Below the pieces are notes generated by a model. It saw only the letters and a program-made list of their open reading frames with translations, had not been told where the DNA came from and did not search any database. A program made the position numbers and the translations under genes. Shown piece by piece: positions 21,307 to 27,574 of a DNA stretch of 27,574 nucleotides. The DNA comes from a virus. Numbering within the stretch: position 1 is the first letter of the stretch; the number at the start of each line of letters is the position of its first letter. The stretch is taken from the IMG/VR virus record IMGVR_UViG_3300047480_000725, positions 1-27,574 of that record. One strand, 5' to 3'.

Positions 21307-21788
21307 TACTCAGCCTTCCAAACTGGAACAAAGTTCCCGTCTGTTGTCTTAGTATACAATATTGTATTGTGTTTGAGAAGAGCTTTAAGCTCTGTTTTTG
21401 ATGGCATATTTTTTGAATATCCTGACTCAAGAATAAACTGGTGTATTTCTAATACATCAGACTCGCTATACATAAACTTGTACCATTTGCTTTCTGGATT
21501 ACTTATAGGATATACACATTGAGGTTTTTTTATTTTCCCCTCCAATATATAATCTTCTATAGTAACCTTATGTTTATTTAATAGTATTCCTACTTGAAGA
21601 GTAGTATAAGCATTTTGCATATTTTTTATTACATCAGAATAAGAGTAAAGCACTCTTTTTTTATCTGGATAGCACCAGGCGATTATCTCATCTTTTGCCC
21701 TAGAAGATTTAAGTACTTTATGAATCTTATTGTTTAGGAAGAAATAGCTAAATCTTTTAGTTTGTTTTTTTCTGCTTGTTCCAGCCAT
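21306..21788 (-). CDS. Possible winged-helix DNA-binding protein, 160 aa
   Basis: The middle TTLQVGILLNKHKVTIEDYILEGKIKKPQCVYP with SKWYKFMYSESDVLEIHQFILESG looks like a MerR/excisionase-type helix-turn-helix-wing (a helix, IEDYILEGKI and a strand pair). The end (MPSKTELKALLKHNTILYTKTTDGNFVPVWKAE) is charged. The start at 21788 overlaps the upstream zinc-ribbon gene by 55 bases. A short AGGA lies close to the ATG. A transcription regulator of the early region is possible; I am not sure of the family. Confidence 0.72.
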   Translation of the reverse strand: MAGTSRKKQTKRFSYFFLNNKIHKVLKSSRAKDEIIAWCYPDKKRVLYSYSDVIKNMQNAYTTLQVGILLNKHKVTIEDYILEGKIKKPQCVYPISNPESKWYKFMYSESDVLEIHQFILESGYSKNMPSKTELKALLKHNTILYTKTTDGNFVPVWKAE

Positions 21789-21922
21789 CGTCCTAATGGG
21801 CTCGTATCCTTATTGATCATCCATCGTTTTCCACACATTATGCAAAACAACTCTACATGTAGTTTTTGTGAAAACACCCTATCAACAAAAACTCTACCGC
21901 TGCATCTACTACAAAACATCAT
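21734..21922 (-). CDS. Small zinc-ribbon protein, 62 aa
   Basis: MFCSRCSGRVFVDRVFSQKLHVELFCIMCGKRWM contains two CxxC knuckles about 25 residues apart, the classical zinc ribbon. The last third (SPLGRWLEQAEKNKLKDLAISS) is a basic helix. It starts in an ATGA overlap with the metallophosphoesterase stop and overlaps the next gene by 55 bases, so all three are made from one message. RNA-polymerase- or DNA-contacting roles are usual for such phage ribbons. Confidence 0.8.
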   Translation of the reverse strand: MMFCSRCSGRVFVDRVFSQKLHVELFCIMCGKRWMINKDTSPLGRWLEQAEKNKLKDLAISS

Positions 21923-22719
21923 AAAGTAAATACCTTTCCGTCAACAACACATGAATAGTCTGGGGCAATATGTATCATTTGAATATGAGGATAATCATTA
22001 ACAATATGTGCAATGGCAAACCCCTTTTGCCAATCGTGATGCTGCATATATTTCATTCCTGGACCCTTCTCATCACACATGTGTCCAATTTCATAACCAC
22101 GAATTGTTTCTCCAGCCCCATCGTTTCTAAGCTCGTATGTTTGCAAATGTGAGGCAATTCTATGCGAGTGTCCACGAATTAGTGATATCTGCAGATCATT
22201 CATATCTTTTCTAACAGCACCCGTATCAGCAATTGATAATCCATGGTGGACATGAATATCTCCAAAGCGTCTCTTAGGCAACTCATTATAATAAATATAT
22301 TCATACCCTAAGGAATCTAGGCTCCATAAAGATTCTGGAGTTACCTCATTAATATAGTCTGGAAGTTTTGCATCCACATAATTAAATATTCTAACATCGT
22401 GATTTCCTAGAGCTGAAAAAAGCTGTGCATCTGGAAGCATCTCTCTAGTTTTAGCATAAAAGTCACGAGCACCCTTGGCCTCATGTCGCATCATAGGAAC
22501 AATTAAATCTTTGCTATCAGTTTTATGCAAATTAAGGAATTCGGCTGAGCGTCCTTCTGTATATTTGCTGTAGCAAGCCTGGTCATCCGTATCTCCCAAA
22601 TAATCAACTACATCTGGCTTAAACCATTTCATTACTTTAAACCATAAGGCTATAGCCTTATCATCCTGATAGGGGAATTGCTGGTCTGATGACAGCATCC
22701 ATTTTAAATCGTTTGTCAT
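21919..22719 (-). CDS. Calcineurin-like metallophosphoesterase, 266 aa
   Basis: Dimetal phosphoesterase motifs are in order: SDQQFPYQD (Asp12, with Gln where many have His), DYLGDTDD (42-46), GNHD (105-108), VHHG (157-160) and GHSH (183-186). The Q-for-H change in motif I (D-x-Q-x-P) is familiar in phage phosphoesterases. Substrate may be DNA 2',3' ends, cyclic nucleotides or 3' phosphates; it cannot be read off. The start at 22719 has AAGGA eight bases upstream, and the longer start at 22755 would coincide with the predicted transcription start, so it is less likely. It is the first gene after the strong promoter. Confidence 0.92.
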   Translation of the reverse strand: MTNDLKWMLSSDQQFPYQDDKAIALWFKVMKWFKPDVVDYLGDTDDQACYSKYTEGRSAEFLNLHKTDSKDLIVPMMRHEAKGARDFYAKTREMLPDAQLFSALGNHDVRIFNYVDAKLPDYINEVTPESLWSLDSLGYEYIYYNELPKRRFGDIHVHHGLSIADTGAVRKDMNDLQISLIRGHSHRIASHLQTYELRNDGAGETIRGYEIGHMCDEKGPGMKYMQHHDWQKGFAIAHIVNDYPHIQMIHIAPDYSCVVDGKVFTL

Positions 22720-22764
22720 GTTTTCCTTATTAATTTTAGCCAGAAGGATATTCAAGCTTACTGA

Positions 22765-22792
22765 ATTATAGCATTAACGACCAGGCTGTCAA
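22765..22792 (-). promoter_or_regulatory. Perfect consensus sigma-70/sigma-A promoter (TTGACA-16-TATAAT)
   Basis: On the minus strand TTGACA (22787-22792), a 16-base spacer and TATAAT (22765-22770) fill the only gap between the structural and replication modules. Both hexamers match the consensus at all six positions. Transcription would start near 22758, giving a leader of about 38 bases before the metallophosphoesterase start. Confidence 0.8.
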
Positions 22793-22796
22793 TGGG

Positions 22797-23222
22797 TTAT
22801 GCTGACTCTATCTTTCTTTTTGCTACCGAAATATAATCTACGGAAAGTTTCTCCATAGTCTTTTTTCCTGAATTAGTTTGACTAACATTAATAGTCGGAG
22901 ACAATCTAGATCCACTTATAGATATATTAACATTGTAGTATTCTGGTTTTGAATATCTTGGTGTAGCAGTAGTGTAAACTACATCTCCATCAATAAAACC
23001 AAGGTCAATACCCTGTTCGTACTTAGTTCCGTTTTTTAAATTTTCAAAGGTTATATTTTCAGCACGTGTAATATACTGAAAAGTTTCAGTAGTGCCATCT
23101 GAAGTTCTATTAGCCAGGTCAAATGCATTGTTTGCTGTTGCACTTAATTCTGTAATTTGTTGCTGTAGACTCCTTAGCTTTTGCGGATCTACTGGCTCCC
23201 CATCTCTAAAAACTTCAGCCAT
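22797..23222 (-). CDS. Hypothetical structural-module protein, 141 aa
   Basis: Unrecognised. It opens MAEVFRDGEPVDPQKLRSLQ and has a heptad-like helix (LRSLQQQITELSATANNAFDLANRT), then a beta-rich C-terminal half (YYNVNISISGSRLSPTINVSQTN). The helix-then-beta pattern is common among tail or baseplate proteins. AGGTG stands before the ATG and it overlaps the 60-residue coiled-coil gene by 8 bases. It is the last gene of the structural block. Confidence 0.75.
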   Translation of the reverse strand: MAEVFRDGEPVDPQKLRSLQQQITELSATANNAFDLANRTSDGTTETFQYITRAENITFENLKNGTKYEQGIDLGFIDGDVVYTTATPRYSKPEYYNVNISISGSRLSPTINVSQTNSGKKTMEKLSVDYISVAKRKIESA

Positions 23223-23397
23223 TATTCACCTGTGCAATTTTTTCATCTAAAGAATCTGAATATTCTTGAGCAGCTTTATTAACTGATAGCTCTGTAAGCT
23301 CTGCTCTAAGAAGGGCTATTTGAGTTTCATAGCCAACAACTAATTCTCCGATTCTTTGCTGTAAGGCAGTTACAACTAACTCTATTTTTTTTGACAT
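23215..23397 (-). CDS. Coiled-coil protein, 60 aa
   Basis: MSKKIELVVTALQQRIGELV is followed by a heptad helix through LLRAELTELSVNKAAQEYSDSLDEKIAQ, a probable coiled coil over nearly the whole protein. The start (AGTAGG upstream) lies between two other small proteins. It could be a chaperone or trimer piece for a fibre. No family is recognised. Confidence 0.72.
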   Translation of the reverse strand: MSKKIELVVTALQQRIGELVVGYETQIALLRAELTELSVNKAAQEYSDSLDEKIAQVNNG

Positions 23398-23402
23398 TTT
23401 AC

Positions 23403-23618
23403 CTACTCTGCTAACGAAGTTTTTTCAACATTCAAAATATCTAACTTGGTTACGATATCGGCTAGCTTAGTGTTTAGTGAATTCAAAGTATCCTCGTCTG
23501 GGCTTGCAACAGCACCTTCGAGTTGTAGATCTAAATTTACACTATATCTTTGATAGTCTAAATTCTTAATCTTTTGATCAATGATTACTATCTTATCGCT
23601 ATTTGACAAAGTTGTCAT
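23403..23618 (-). CDS. Coiled-coil protein, 71 aa
   Basis: It is all helix with two heptad segments: VIIDQKIKNLDYQRYSVNLDLQ and LNSLNTKLADIVTKLDILNVEK, separated by a short turn (GAVASPDED). AAGGAG precedes the ATG. It is paralogous in style, not sequence, to the next small gene; both may be parts of a tail-fibre assembly. Unrecognised as to family. Confidence 0.74.
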   Translation of the reverse strand: MTTLSNSDKIVIIDQKIKNLDYQRYSVNLDLQLEGAVASPDEDTLNSLNTKLADIVTKLDILNVEKTSLAE

Positions 23619-23672
23619 AATTACTCCTTCTTATGCTAATTTGTTCTTCTTCTATATTTTAGCATAATATAG

Positions 23673-23678
23673 ATTATA
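23673..23678 (-). promoter_or_regulatory. -10-like box TATAAT upstream of the 71-aa gene
   Basis: TATAAT on the minus strand about 55 bases before the start codon at 23618, next to the end of the CPLNKW gene. There is no TGn before it and no clear -35, so it is weaker support than the other boxes. The palindrome CCACTTA-A-TAAGTGG, overlapping that gene's stop codon, lies just upstream. Confidence 0.35.
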
Positions 23679-23689
23679 CCCTATATTAA

Positions 23690-23926
23690 TTACCACTTAT
23701 TAAGTGGGCAAACCGCCAATTTAAGCTTAGTTTTTACCGCCATAAAACACCCACACTCATTACATCTTTTAGTTAGTTCATTTAACTCAGGGCACTTGAG
23801 GCATACAGAATATCTTTCTCCCGCCTCATCGTCAGACACATATTGCGTAGATGGCTTTAGTAGGTCCCAAGGCTTTACGTCGTCAGAAGTAACTACTTTT
23901 TTAATTTGCTCCCATTTACTAGACAT
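23690..23926 (-). CDS. Cysteine-rich CPL(G/N)KW-type protein, 78 aa
   Basis: The C-terminal half reads RYSVCLKCPELNELTKRCNE, then CGCFMAVKTKLKLAVCPLNKW. The CxxC, the CNECGCFM knuckle and the terminal CPLxKW are a pattern I know from small proteins of T4-like phages of aquatic bacteria. It probably binds zinc; its role is unknown. The start is at 23926 (AGGAG nine bases upstream) rather than 23947. It follows the fibre-like gene with a promoter-like sequence in between. Confidence 0.82.
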   Translation of the reverse strand: MSSKWEQIKKVVTSDDVKPWDLLKPSTQYVSDDEAGERYSVCLKCPELNELTKRCNECGCFMAVKTKLKLAVCPLNKW

Positions 23927-23947
23927 ATATAATTTCTCCTTTAGCAA

Positions 23948-23976
23948 ATATTAGCATATAGAGGTATTGTTGTCTA
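23948..23976 (-). promoter_or_regulatory. Promoter-like sequence before the CPLNKW gene (TAGACA-17-TAATAT)
   Basis: On the minus strand TAGACA (23971-23976) is five of six to the -35 consensus. A 17-base spacer and TAATAT (23948-23953) with TGC just before it follow. It lies in the 53-base gap downstream of the large fibre-like gene. Confidence 0.5.
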
Positions 23977-23979
23977 TAA

Positions 23980-26900
23980 CTAGTATCCGAAGCCTGGGAA
24001 GAATGGAGTCCCTCCGCCCCCAAAGAACGGTGGGAAGAACGGCGGGAAGAACGGCGGGAAGAATGGCGGGAAGAACGGCCCAAAGAATGGCGGGAAGAAT
24101 GGTGAAGGAGATTTAAAATATGGTGGGAAGAACGGCGGGAAGAATGGCGGGAAGAACGGCGGGAAGAACGGAGATGGAGCACACTCTATACATGAAGCAT
24201 TAGCAGCCGCAGATAAAGCTGCTGCTGATGTTGATCTATAAACAGTTTTAACTCTATTGGTCGATGCTCCTTCGGTAGTATCTGAAGGTATAGACCCAGT
24301 AGTTTCATATGGACCGCTTACGGATGGCATTGATGTATAACATCCACTCAATACATTACACCCTGATGTTCCAATATAATATATTGTTATAGATGGGAAA
24401 TATGGTGGGAAGAATGGAGGGAAGAACGGCGGGAAGAACGGTGGGAAGAACGGTGGGAAGAATGGTGGGAAGAACGGTGTTGGAACACAATTTACGCATG
24501 AAGCATTAGCAGCTGCTGATAAAGCTTCTGCATAAGTTGATCTATAAACTGTTTTAATTCTAGCGCTAGAAGATCCTTCTATAGTATCGGTTGGCATTGA
24601 TCCTGTTCCAGTAAATGGACCGCTTGCACTTGGAGATGATGAATAGCAACCACTTAAAACATTGCAAGTAGAGGTTCCAACATAATAAGTTATCTGATTC
24701 TGTGACCATCTGGCATAAAAAGTAATATTAGAAGTAGGTGTAAAACTTCCCCCATCAGAAACTTGATTTAAATAGTCGCCAGATGGGCTGTCCCTCCAGT
24801 AAAGGAATGTGTACCCAGACCTAGTTCCTGGAGATGGCGCAGTGTGTGAAGTCCCAGAATTAAATGGTCCAGTTGTTCCTCCGCCGTTGCCACCGTTAGC
24901 GTTCCAAGTTACTGTGTATTGAACTACTGACCATTGAGCGTAAATGGTTACTGATCCAGATGGAGTGAATTGAGTGTTTGCTAAACCTAAAAATGTACCT
25001 CCGCTAGGAGCTGTATACCATCCATTAAAAGTGTAACCATCCCTACTCGCAGAAGGTAAGTATACTGAAGATCCTGCATTTATTGTTTCTGGTGATCTGG
25101 CAGTACCTCCGTTAGCATTATAAGTAACAGTATACTGAGACACAGACCATCGTGCATAGAAGGTGATTCCTGAATATGGTGGATTGAATGTTCCTCCATC
25201 AGAAACTTGATACGCATAGTCTCCAGACACGGAATCTCTCCAGTAAAGGAATGTGTACCCAGACCTAGTTCCTGGAGATGGCGCAGTGTGCAAGGATCCA
25301 GCATTTAATGGTCCAGTTGTTCCTCCGCCGTTGCCACCGTTAGCGTTCCAAGTTACTGTGTATTGTTTAATTGACCATGAAGCATAAAGAGTTATATCGC
25401 TAGTGGGCTGATATTGTGTTGGGGTAGGCCCGCTTCCACCAACAAAAGATCCAGTACCGTTTGGACCCGTATACCATCCATTAAAAGTGTAATCTGCGTT
25501 TGCATTTGGAGTTGGAAGAGTTACTGTTCCTGGATACTGTACTGATATTGAAGAAGGAGTTCCTGCTCCTACCCCATAGTTAAAAGTAACAGTATATGTT
25601 TTTGCAACCCATTGTGCATAAAATTGAAAAGAGTAGGTGACTACCCATGGATCTCCAGCATTTAATAATATAGGGTCTCCTCCGCTTGCGGGATTTCTCC
25701 ATCTAGTAAAATCATAATTTTCTCTTGCAGAAGGTGTTGGAGCGTAAATGGTTGTACCAGATATTACAGTATCAGAAGTAGAGCTTGAGGTTCCATCATT
25801 TCTATTCCATGTTACTGTGTACTCTATGCCTGTCCAGCTAGCATAAAGTGTAATGTCGTCTGTTGGAGTATATGATGTTGGTGTTGGGCCTCCGCCGCCA
25901 ACAAAGGTGCCGCCGCCGTTTGCTTCCGTGTACCATCCATTAAATATATATCCCTCTCTAGAAGTTGTTGGAAGAAAAACTGAATCTCCATCATTAACAA
26001 TATCATCTTGAACAATTGATCCGCCTAACTCTTCATATGTTATTGTGTATTGTAATTCTGTTATGGGACCAATTGTGTTTGAATATGCTGGCAAGCTCTC
26101 AGCGCCATTAAATGCAATAACAGATCCAGAAACTGTATTTGAGGTTGTGCTGGTAAATGTGTAATCAAATGATATATCTGTAGTATACCCTGTAGAAGAA
26201 GGATGATATGCCAAAACGGTTCCTGCATTATTATTTAACTCTATTTGATATCTAAATTCAGTTGGTTCATTTGTCCATTCCCCACTTGAAAGAGTATAGG
26301 TTGAATTCTTTTTATTTTCTACACCATTTGTAAGAGTAAGAGTTGGATTAGTTATAATTTCTGGCTCATCCACAGTTGTTTCTAAATCTACGTATGCGTA
26401 ATCTGTTGTCTTGTCTTCTGTTTCTGTATACCCATCAGTTCCCACAACTTCTAGTTCAACACTATAAATTTTATTTGGTTCTATTAGTGGATCAGATAGT
26501 GTGTATGTAGTCGTAGGAGTTGGAATTGTTACAGATAAAACTAAAGTGTCTAACTCGTCATATACGTTTAACTTTTGAGAAAAAATATCTAGGTCTTCAT
26601 TTACTGTGTTTCCATTTACTAAGGCGGTATAAGACCAGTTAAATGTTGCACCGTCTGCTTCTTCATCATAAACTATAAAGCTTGCTATTCTAAAATCAAT
26701 TCTAGGCATTAAGGCTGTAGTCTCGTAAGAGTTTTCTAATCCGCCTGGAGTTTTTGCATCTACCTTACCTCTAAACTTATAACCTTGTCTAGTTTTAGTT
26801 TTAGATATAACTGGTCTAGATGCTGCATTTGCATCTGATGGGAATTTATTTGTAGACTGAGACTCTAAATATTCTTCATAGATTTTAGTAAAATCATATA

Positions 26901-27312
26901 GTGCAGACCATGTTCCTCCTGGTGCAAGCTCTTGAATTCTTAATCTAAATTCTTCTGGCTCTTCTGTCCAAGATCCTCTTGTAACATACATGCTTGACCC
27001 ATTAATTGGACTATCAATGGTCTCAAAGCCATCTGGCCAAATATAATAAAGCTCTGGATATGGGACTTTAGGAGTAGGTAAATTTGTTCCAGAAAATATT
27101 CTAATCCAAGTTCTAACACCATTAACTATTGAGTCTAAGCGCCAAGCGCTTTTTATTTTTAACCAACCATTTATAACCCATGGATTTTCACTTGCGTCAG
27201 AGTTTGCTTCATCTTGAGGTGAGGCTTTTCTCCAAATACTTTTCATTTGGATCCAACCGTTTATATTATGGCTGCCAGTATCGGTAGGACTAGCCTTTCT
27301 CCACCAACTCAT
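23980..27312 (-). CDS. Giant repeat-built fibre/adhesin-like protein, 1110 aa
   Basis: This is probably a tail-fibre or spike with host-binding parts. The N-terminus has repeated short tryptophan motifs (WWRKASP, GWIQMKSIWRKASP, GWLKIKSAWRL), familiar in phage tail proteins. Residues about 90-415 look like Ig-like beta domains (SGEWTNEPTEFRYQI and SWTEEPEEFRLRI). Six Listeria-Bacteroides/Flg_new-like repeats follow (about 418-872), each opening YTVTWNANGG-like and ending ITFYARW-like. Then come two four-Cys modules (about 873-945 and 971-1046), each followed by a Phe-Phe-Pro-Pro array, ending FFGGGGTPFFPGFGY. No signal peptide or catalytic motif is seen. The start follows the upstream stop directly (TAAATG). 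Confidence 0.88.
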   Translation of the reverse strand: MSWWRKASPTDTGSHNINGWIQMKSIWRKASPQDEANSDASENPWVINGWLKIKSAWRLDSIVNGVRTWIRIFSGTNLPTPKVPYPELYYIWPDGFETIDSPINGSSMYVTRGSWTEEPEEFRLRIQELAPGGTWSALYDFTKIYEEYLESQSTNKFPSDANAASRPVISKTKTRQGYKFRGKVDAKTPGGLENSYETTALMPRIDFRIASFIVYDEEADGATFNWSYTALVNGNTVNEDLDIFSQKLNVYDELDTLVLSVTIPTPTTTYTLSDPLIEPNKIYSVELEVVGTDGYTETEDKTTDYAYVDLETTVDEPEIITNPTLTLTNGVENKKNSTYTLSSGEWTNEPTEFRYQIELNNNAGTVLAYHPSSTGYTTDISFDYTFTSTTSNTVSGSVIAFNGAESLPAYSNTIGPITELQYTITYEELGGSIVQDDIVNDGDSVFLPTTSREGYIFNGWYTEANGGGTFVGGGGPTPTSYTPTDDITLYASWTGIEYTVTWNRNDGTSSSTSDTVISGTTIYAPTPSARENYDFTRWRNPASGGDPILLNAGDPWVVTYSFQFYAQWVAKTYTVTFNYGVGAGTPSSISVQYPGTVTLPTPNANADYTFNGWYTGPNGTGSFVGGSGPTPTQYQPTSDITLYASWSIKQYTVTWNANGGNGGGTTGPLNAGSLHTAPSPGTRSGYTFLYWRDSVSGDYAYQVSDGGTFNPPYSGITFYARWSVSQYTVTYNANGGTARSPETINAGSSVYLPSASRDGYTFNGWYTAPSGGTFLGLANTQFTPSGSVTIYAQWSVVQYTVTWNANGGNGGGTTGPFNSGTSHTAPSPGTRSGYTFLYWRDSPSGDYLNQVSDGGSFTPTSNITFYARWSQNQITYYVGTSTCNVLSGCYSSSPSASGPFTGTGSMPTDTIEGSSSARIKTVYRSTYAEALSAAANASCVNCVPTPFFPPFFPPFFPPFFPPFFPPFFPPYFPSITIYYIGTSGCNVLSGCYTSMPSVSGPYETTGSIPSDTTEGASTNRVKTVYRSTSAAALSAAANASCIECAPSPFFPPFFPPFFPPFFPPYFKSPSPFFPPFFGPFFPPFFPPFFPPFFPPFFGGGGTPFFPGFGY
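23983..24175 (-). repeat. 12-bp coding repeats for FFPP array, distal
   Basis: A GC-rich 12-base unit (plus strand gggaagaacggc and variants) encodes Pro-Phe-Phe-Pro. It holds two runs, one of four FFPP and another of four FFPP, broken by YFKSPSP and FFGP, then FFGGGG. Third positions vary between units, so it is drifted rather than freshly expanded. It is far more GC-rich than the rest of the window. Confidence 0.9.
24393..24480 (-). repeat. 12-bp coding repeats for FFPP array, proximal
   Basis: Six consecutive FFPP units ending YFPS, encoded by the same 12-base unit as the distal array. It separates the two cysteine modules of the fibre-like protein. Confidence 0.9.
24697..26058 (-). repeat. 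Six InlB/Flg_new-like protein repeats
   Basis: About 70-78 residues per unit; unit boundaries on the DNA are near 26058, 25825, 25600, 25365, 25140, 24921 and 24697. Each unit has the YTVT-W/Y/F strand, a G-Y-x-F-x-x-W turn (FNGWYT or FLYWRD) and an ITxYAxWS strand. Units 4 and 6 are near identical, while unit 2 is the most diverged. Confidence 0.85.
24794..25365 (-). repeat. Near-identical 128-bp direct repeats 444 bp apart
   Basis: Positions 24794-24921 and 25238-25365 match almost base for base apart from a short stretch near the middle. The 444-base spacing (148 codons) keeps the frame and equals two InlB-like units, so units 4 and 6 are a recent duplication or gene-conversion product. 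Confidence 0.85.
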
Positions 27313-27574
27313 TTATGCCTTTCTGCTCAGCCACACATCACCAACAACAAAATCTCTTCCGCCTTGTGCGGTACTTCTTGAAGTAGCACCATTTGGATAT
27401 TCATTGCCACCATAATAAAAAGCTCTTCCAGTTGTCAACAATCCATTCTTATCTTGAACAACTGTTGAATCTCCGAATGTACCATCTTCATTACTTACAA
27501 TATTTAAATAAAGCTTTGTATTAGTAATAGTTAATTGGCTAGATCCAGGATCATAAACTATTCTACCATTTCCC
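27313..27574 (-). CDS. C-terminal end of a structural-type protein (start beyond window)
   Basis: The open frame has 86 codons to its TAA at 27313-27315, immediately before the fibre-like gene's ATG. The visible part contains NGRIVYDPGSSQLTITNTKLYLN, VQDKNGLLTTGRAFYYGGNE and GATSRSTAQGGRDFVVGDVW. Beta-rich Gly/Ser/Thr repeats with a terminal VWLSRKA suggest a tail or fibre protein. Product and full length cannot be judged. Confidence 0.8.
   Translation of the reverse strand, partial: GNGRIVYDPGSSQLTITNTKLYLNIVSNEDGTFGDSTVVQDKNGLLTTGRAFYYGGNEYPNGATSRSTAQGGRDFVVGDVWLSRKA

Noticed and set aside
22720-22755. Longer metallophosphoesterase start at 22755
   Set aside because: It would nearly coincide with the transcription start predicted from the consensus promoter, whereas 22719 has AAGGA and a family-like N-terminus.
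23919-24182. Minus-strand open frame rich in Arg-Ser-Ser and His-Ser-Ser
   Set aside because: It is the out-of-frame reading of the 12-base FFPP repeats inside the 1110-aa gene and has no ribosome site.
23983-24480. CRISPR-like look of the regular GC-rich repeats
   Set aside because: Units are 12 bases, contiguous and without spacers; they encode a protein repeat and are not a CRISPR array.

Overview
The window is a 27.6 kb piece of an AT-rich tailed double-stranded DNA phage genome (Caudoviricetes). Every gene I can support lies on the minus strand, so transcription runs from high to low coordinates. The evidence for a virus is a large and a small terminase subunit, a phage-type replisome, long repeat-built structural proteins, tightly overlapping genes (ATGA, TAATG and GTGA junctions), four tRNA genes and many very small zinc-binding proteins. 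No integrase, excisionase or ribosomal gene is visible. The host is probably an actinobacterium. The best clue is an AhpC-AhpD peroxidase pair that, compared from memory, resembles the mycobacterial pair more than the enterobacterial AhpC-AhpF system. Host and habitat remain inference.

Region by region, in transcription order: (1) 27574-22797 is a structural module. It holds the end of one virion-like protein, a 1110-residue fibre/adhesin-like protein, a small cysteine-rich protein and three small coiled-coil or virion-like proteins. The large protein is built from six InlB/Flg_new-like beta repeats, two cysteine-containing modules and two Phe-Phe-Pro-Pro arrays. (2) A perfect consensus sigma-70/sigma-A promoter at 22765-22792 opens the replication module (22719-8179). 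This encodes a metallophosphoesterase, small zinc proteins, a possible helicase loader, DnaB-type helicase, primase, a gp32-like ssDNA-binding protein, DNA polymerase III alpha (DnaE), a MazG-like pyrophosphohydrolase, RecA, an OB-fold SSB, a XapX membrane protein, a Cas4-like nuclease, a RuvC-like resolvase, a CysC-like kinase fused to a nucleotidyltransferase, a 46-residue HTH protein and a possible nucleotide-metabolism protein. (3) 8145-5575 carries both terminase subunits. (4) 5563-1277 is an accessory block. It holds tRNAs for Ile2 or Met (CAU), Arg (UCU), Asn (GUU) and an odd UAA-anticodon tRNA, then ahpC, ahpD, an IMPDH/GMP reductase-family enzyme, Hsp20, a methyltransferase and an FmdB-type zinc ribbon. 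(5) 1225-1 is the start of a secreted PA14-domain protein that runs off the window.

Replication, recombination and packaging genes look like consecutive transcription units. Promoter-like boxes sit in nearly every real intergenic gap, and three of them share the extended -10 motif TGATAYAATTAA. The tRNA set (UUA, AGA, AUA, AAC codons) fits an AT-rich phage in a host with different codon use. The accessory block appears to protect the infected cell: peroxide detoxification that would rely on host lipoamide electrons, protein folding, and purine interconversion. The most unusual items are the phage AhpCD module with a structured leader, the FFPP-repeat protein, the class I tRNA with a leucine anticodon, the kinase-nucleotidyltransferase fusion, and the exported PA14 protein.
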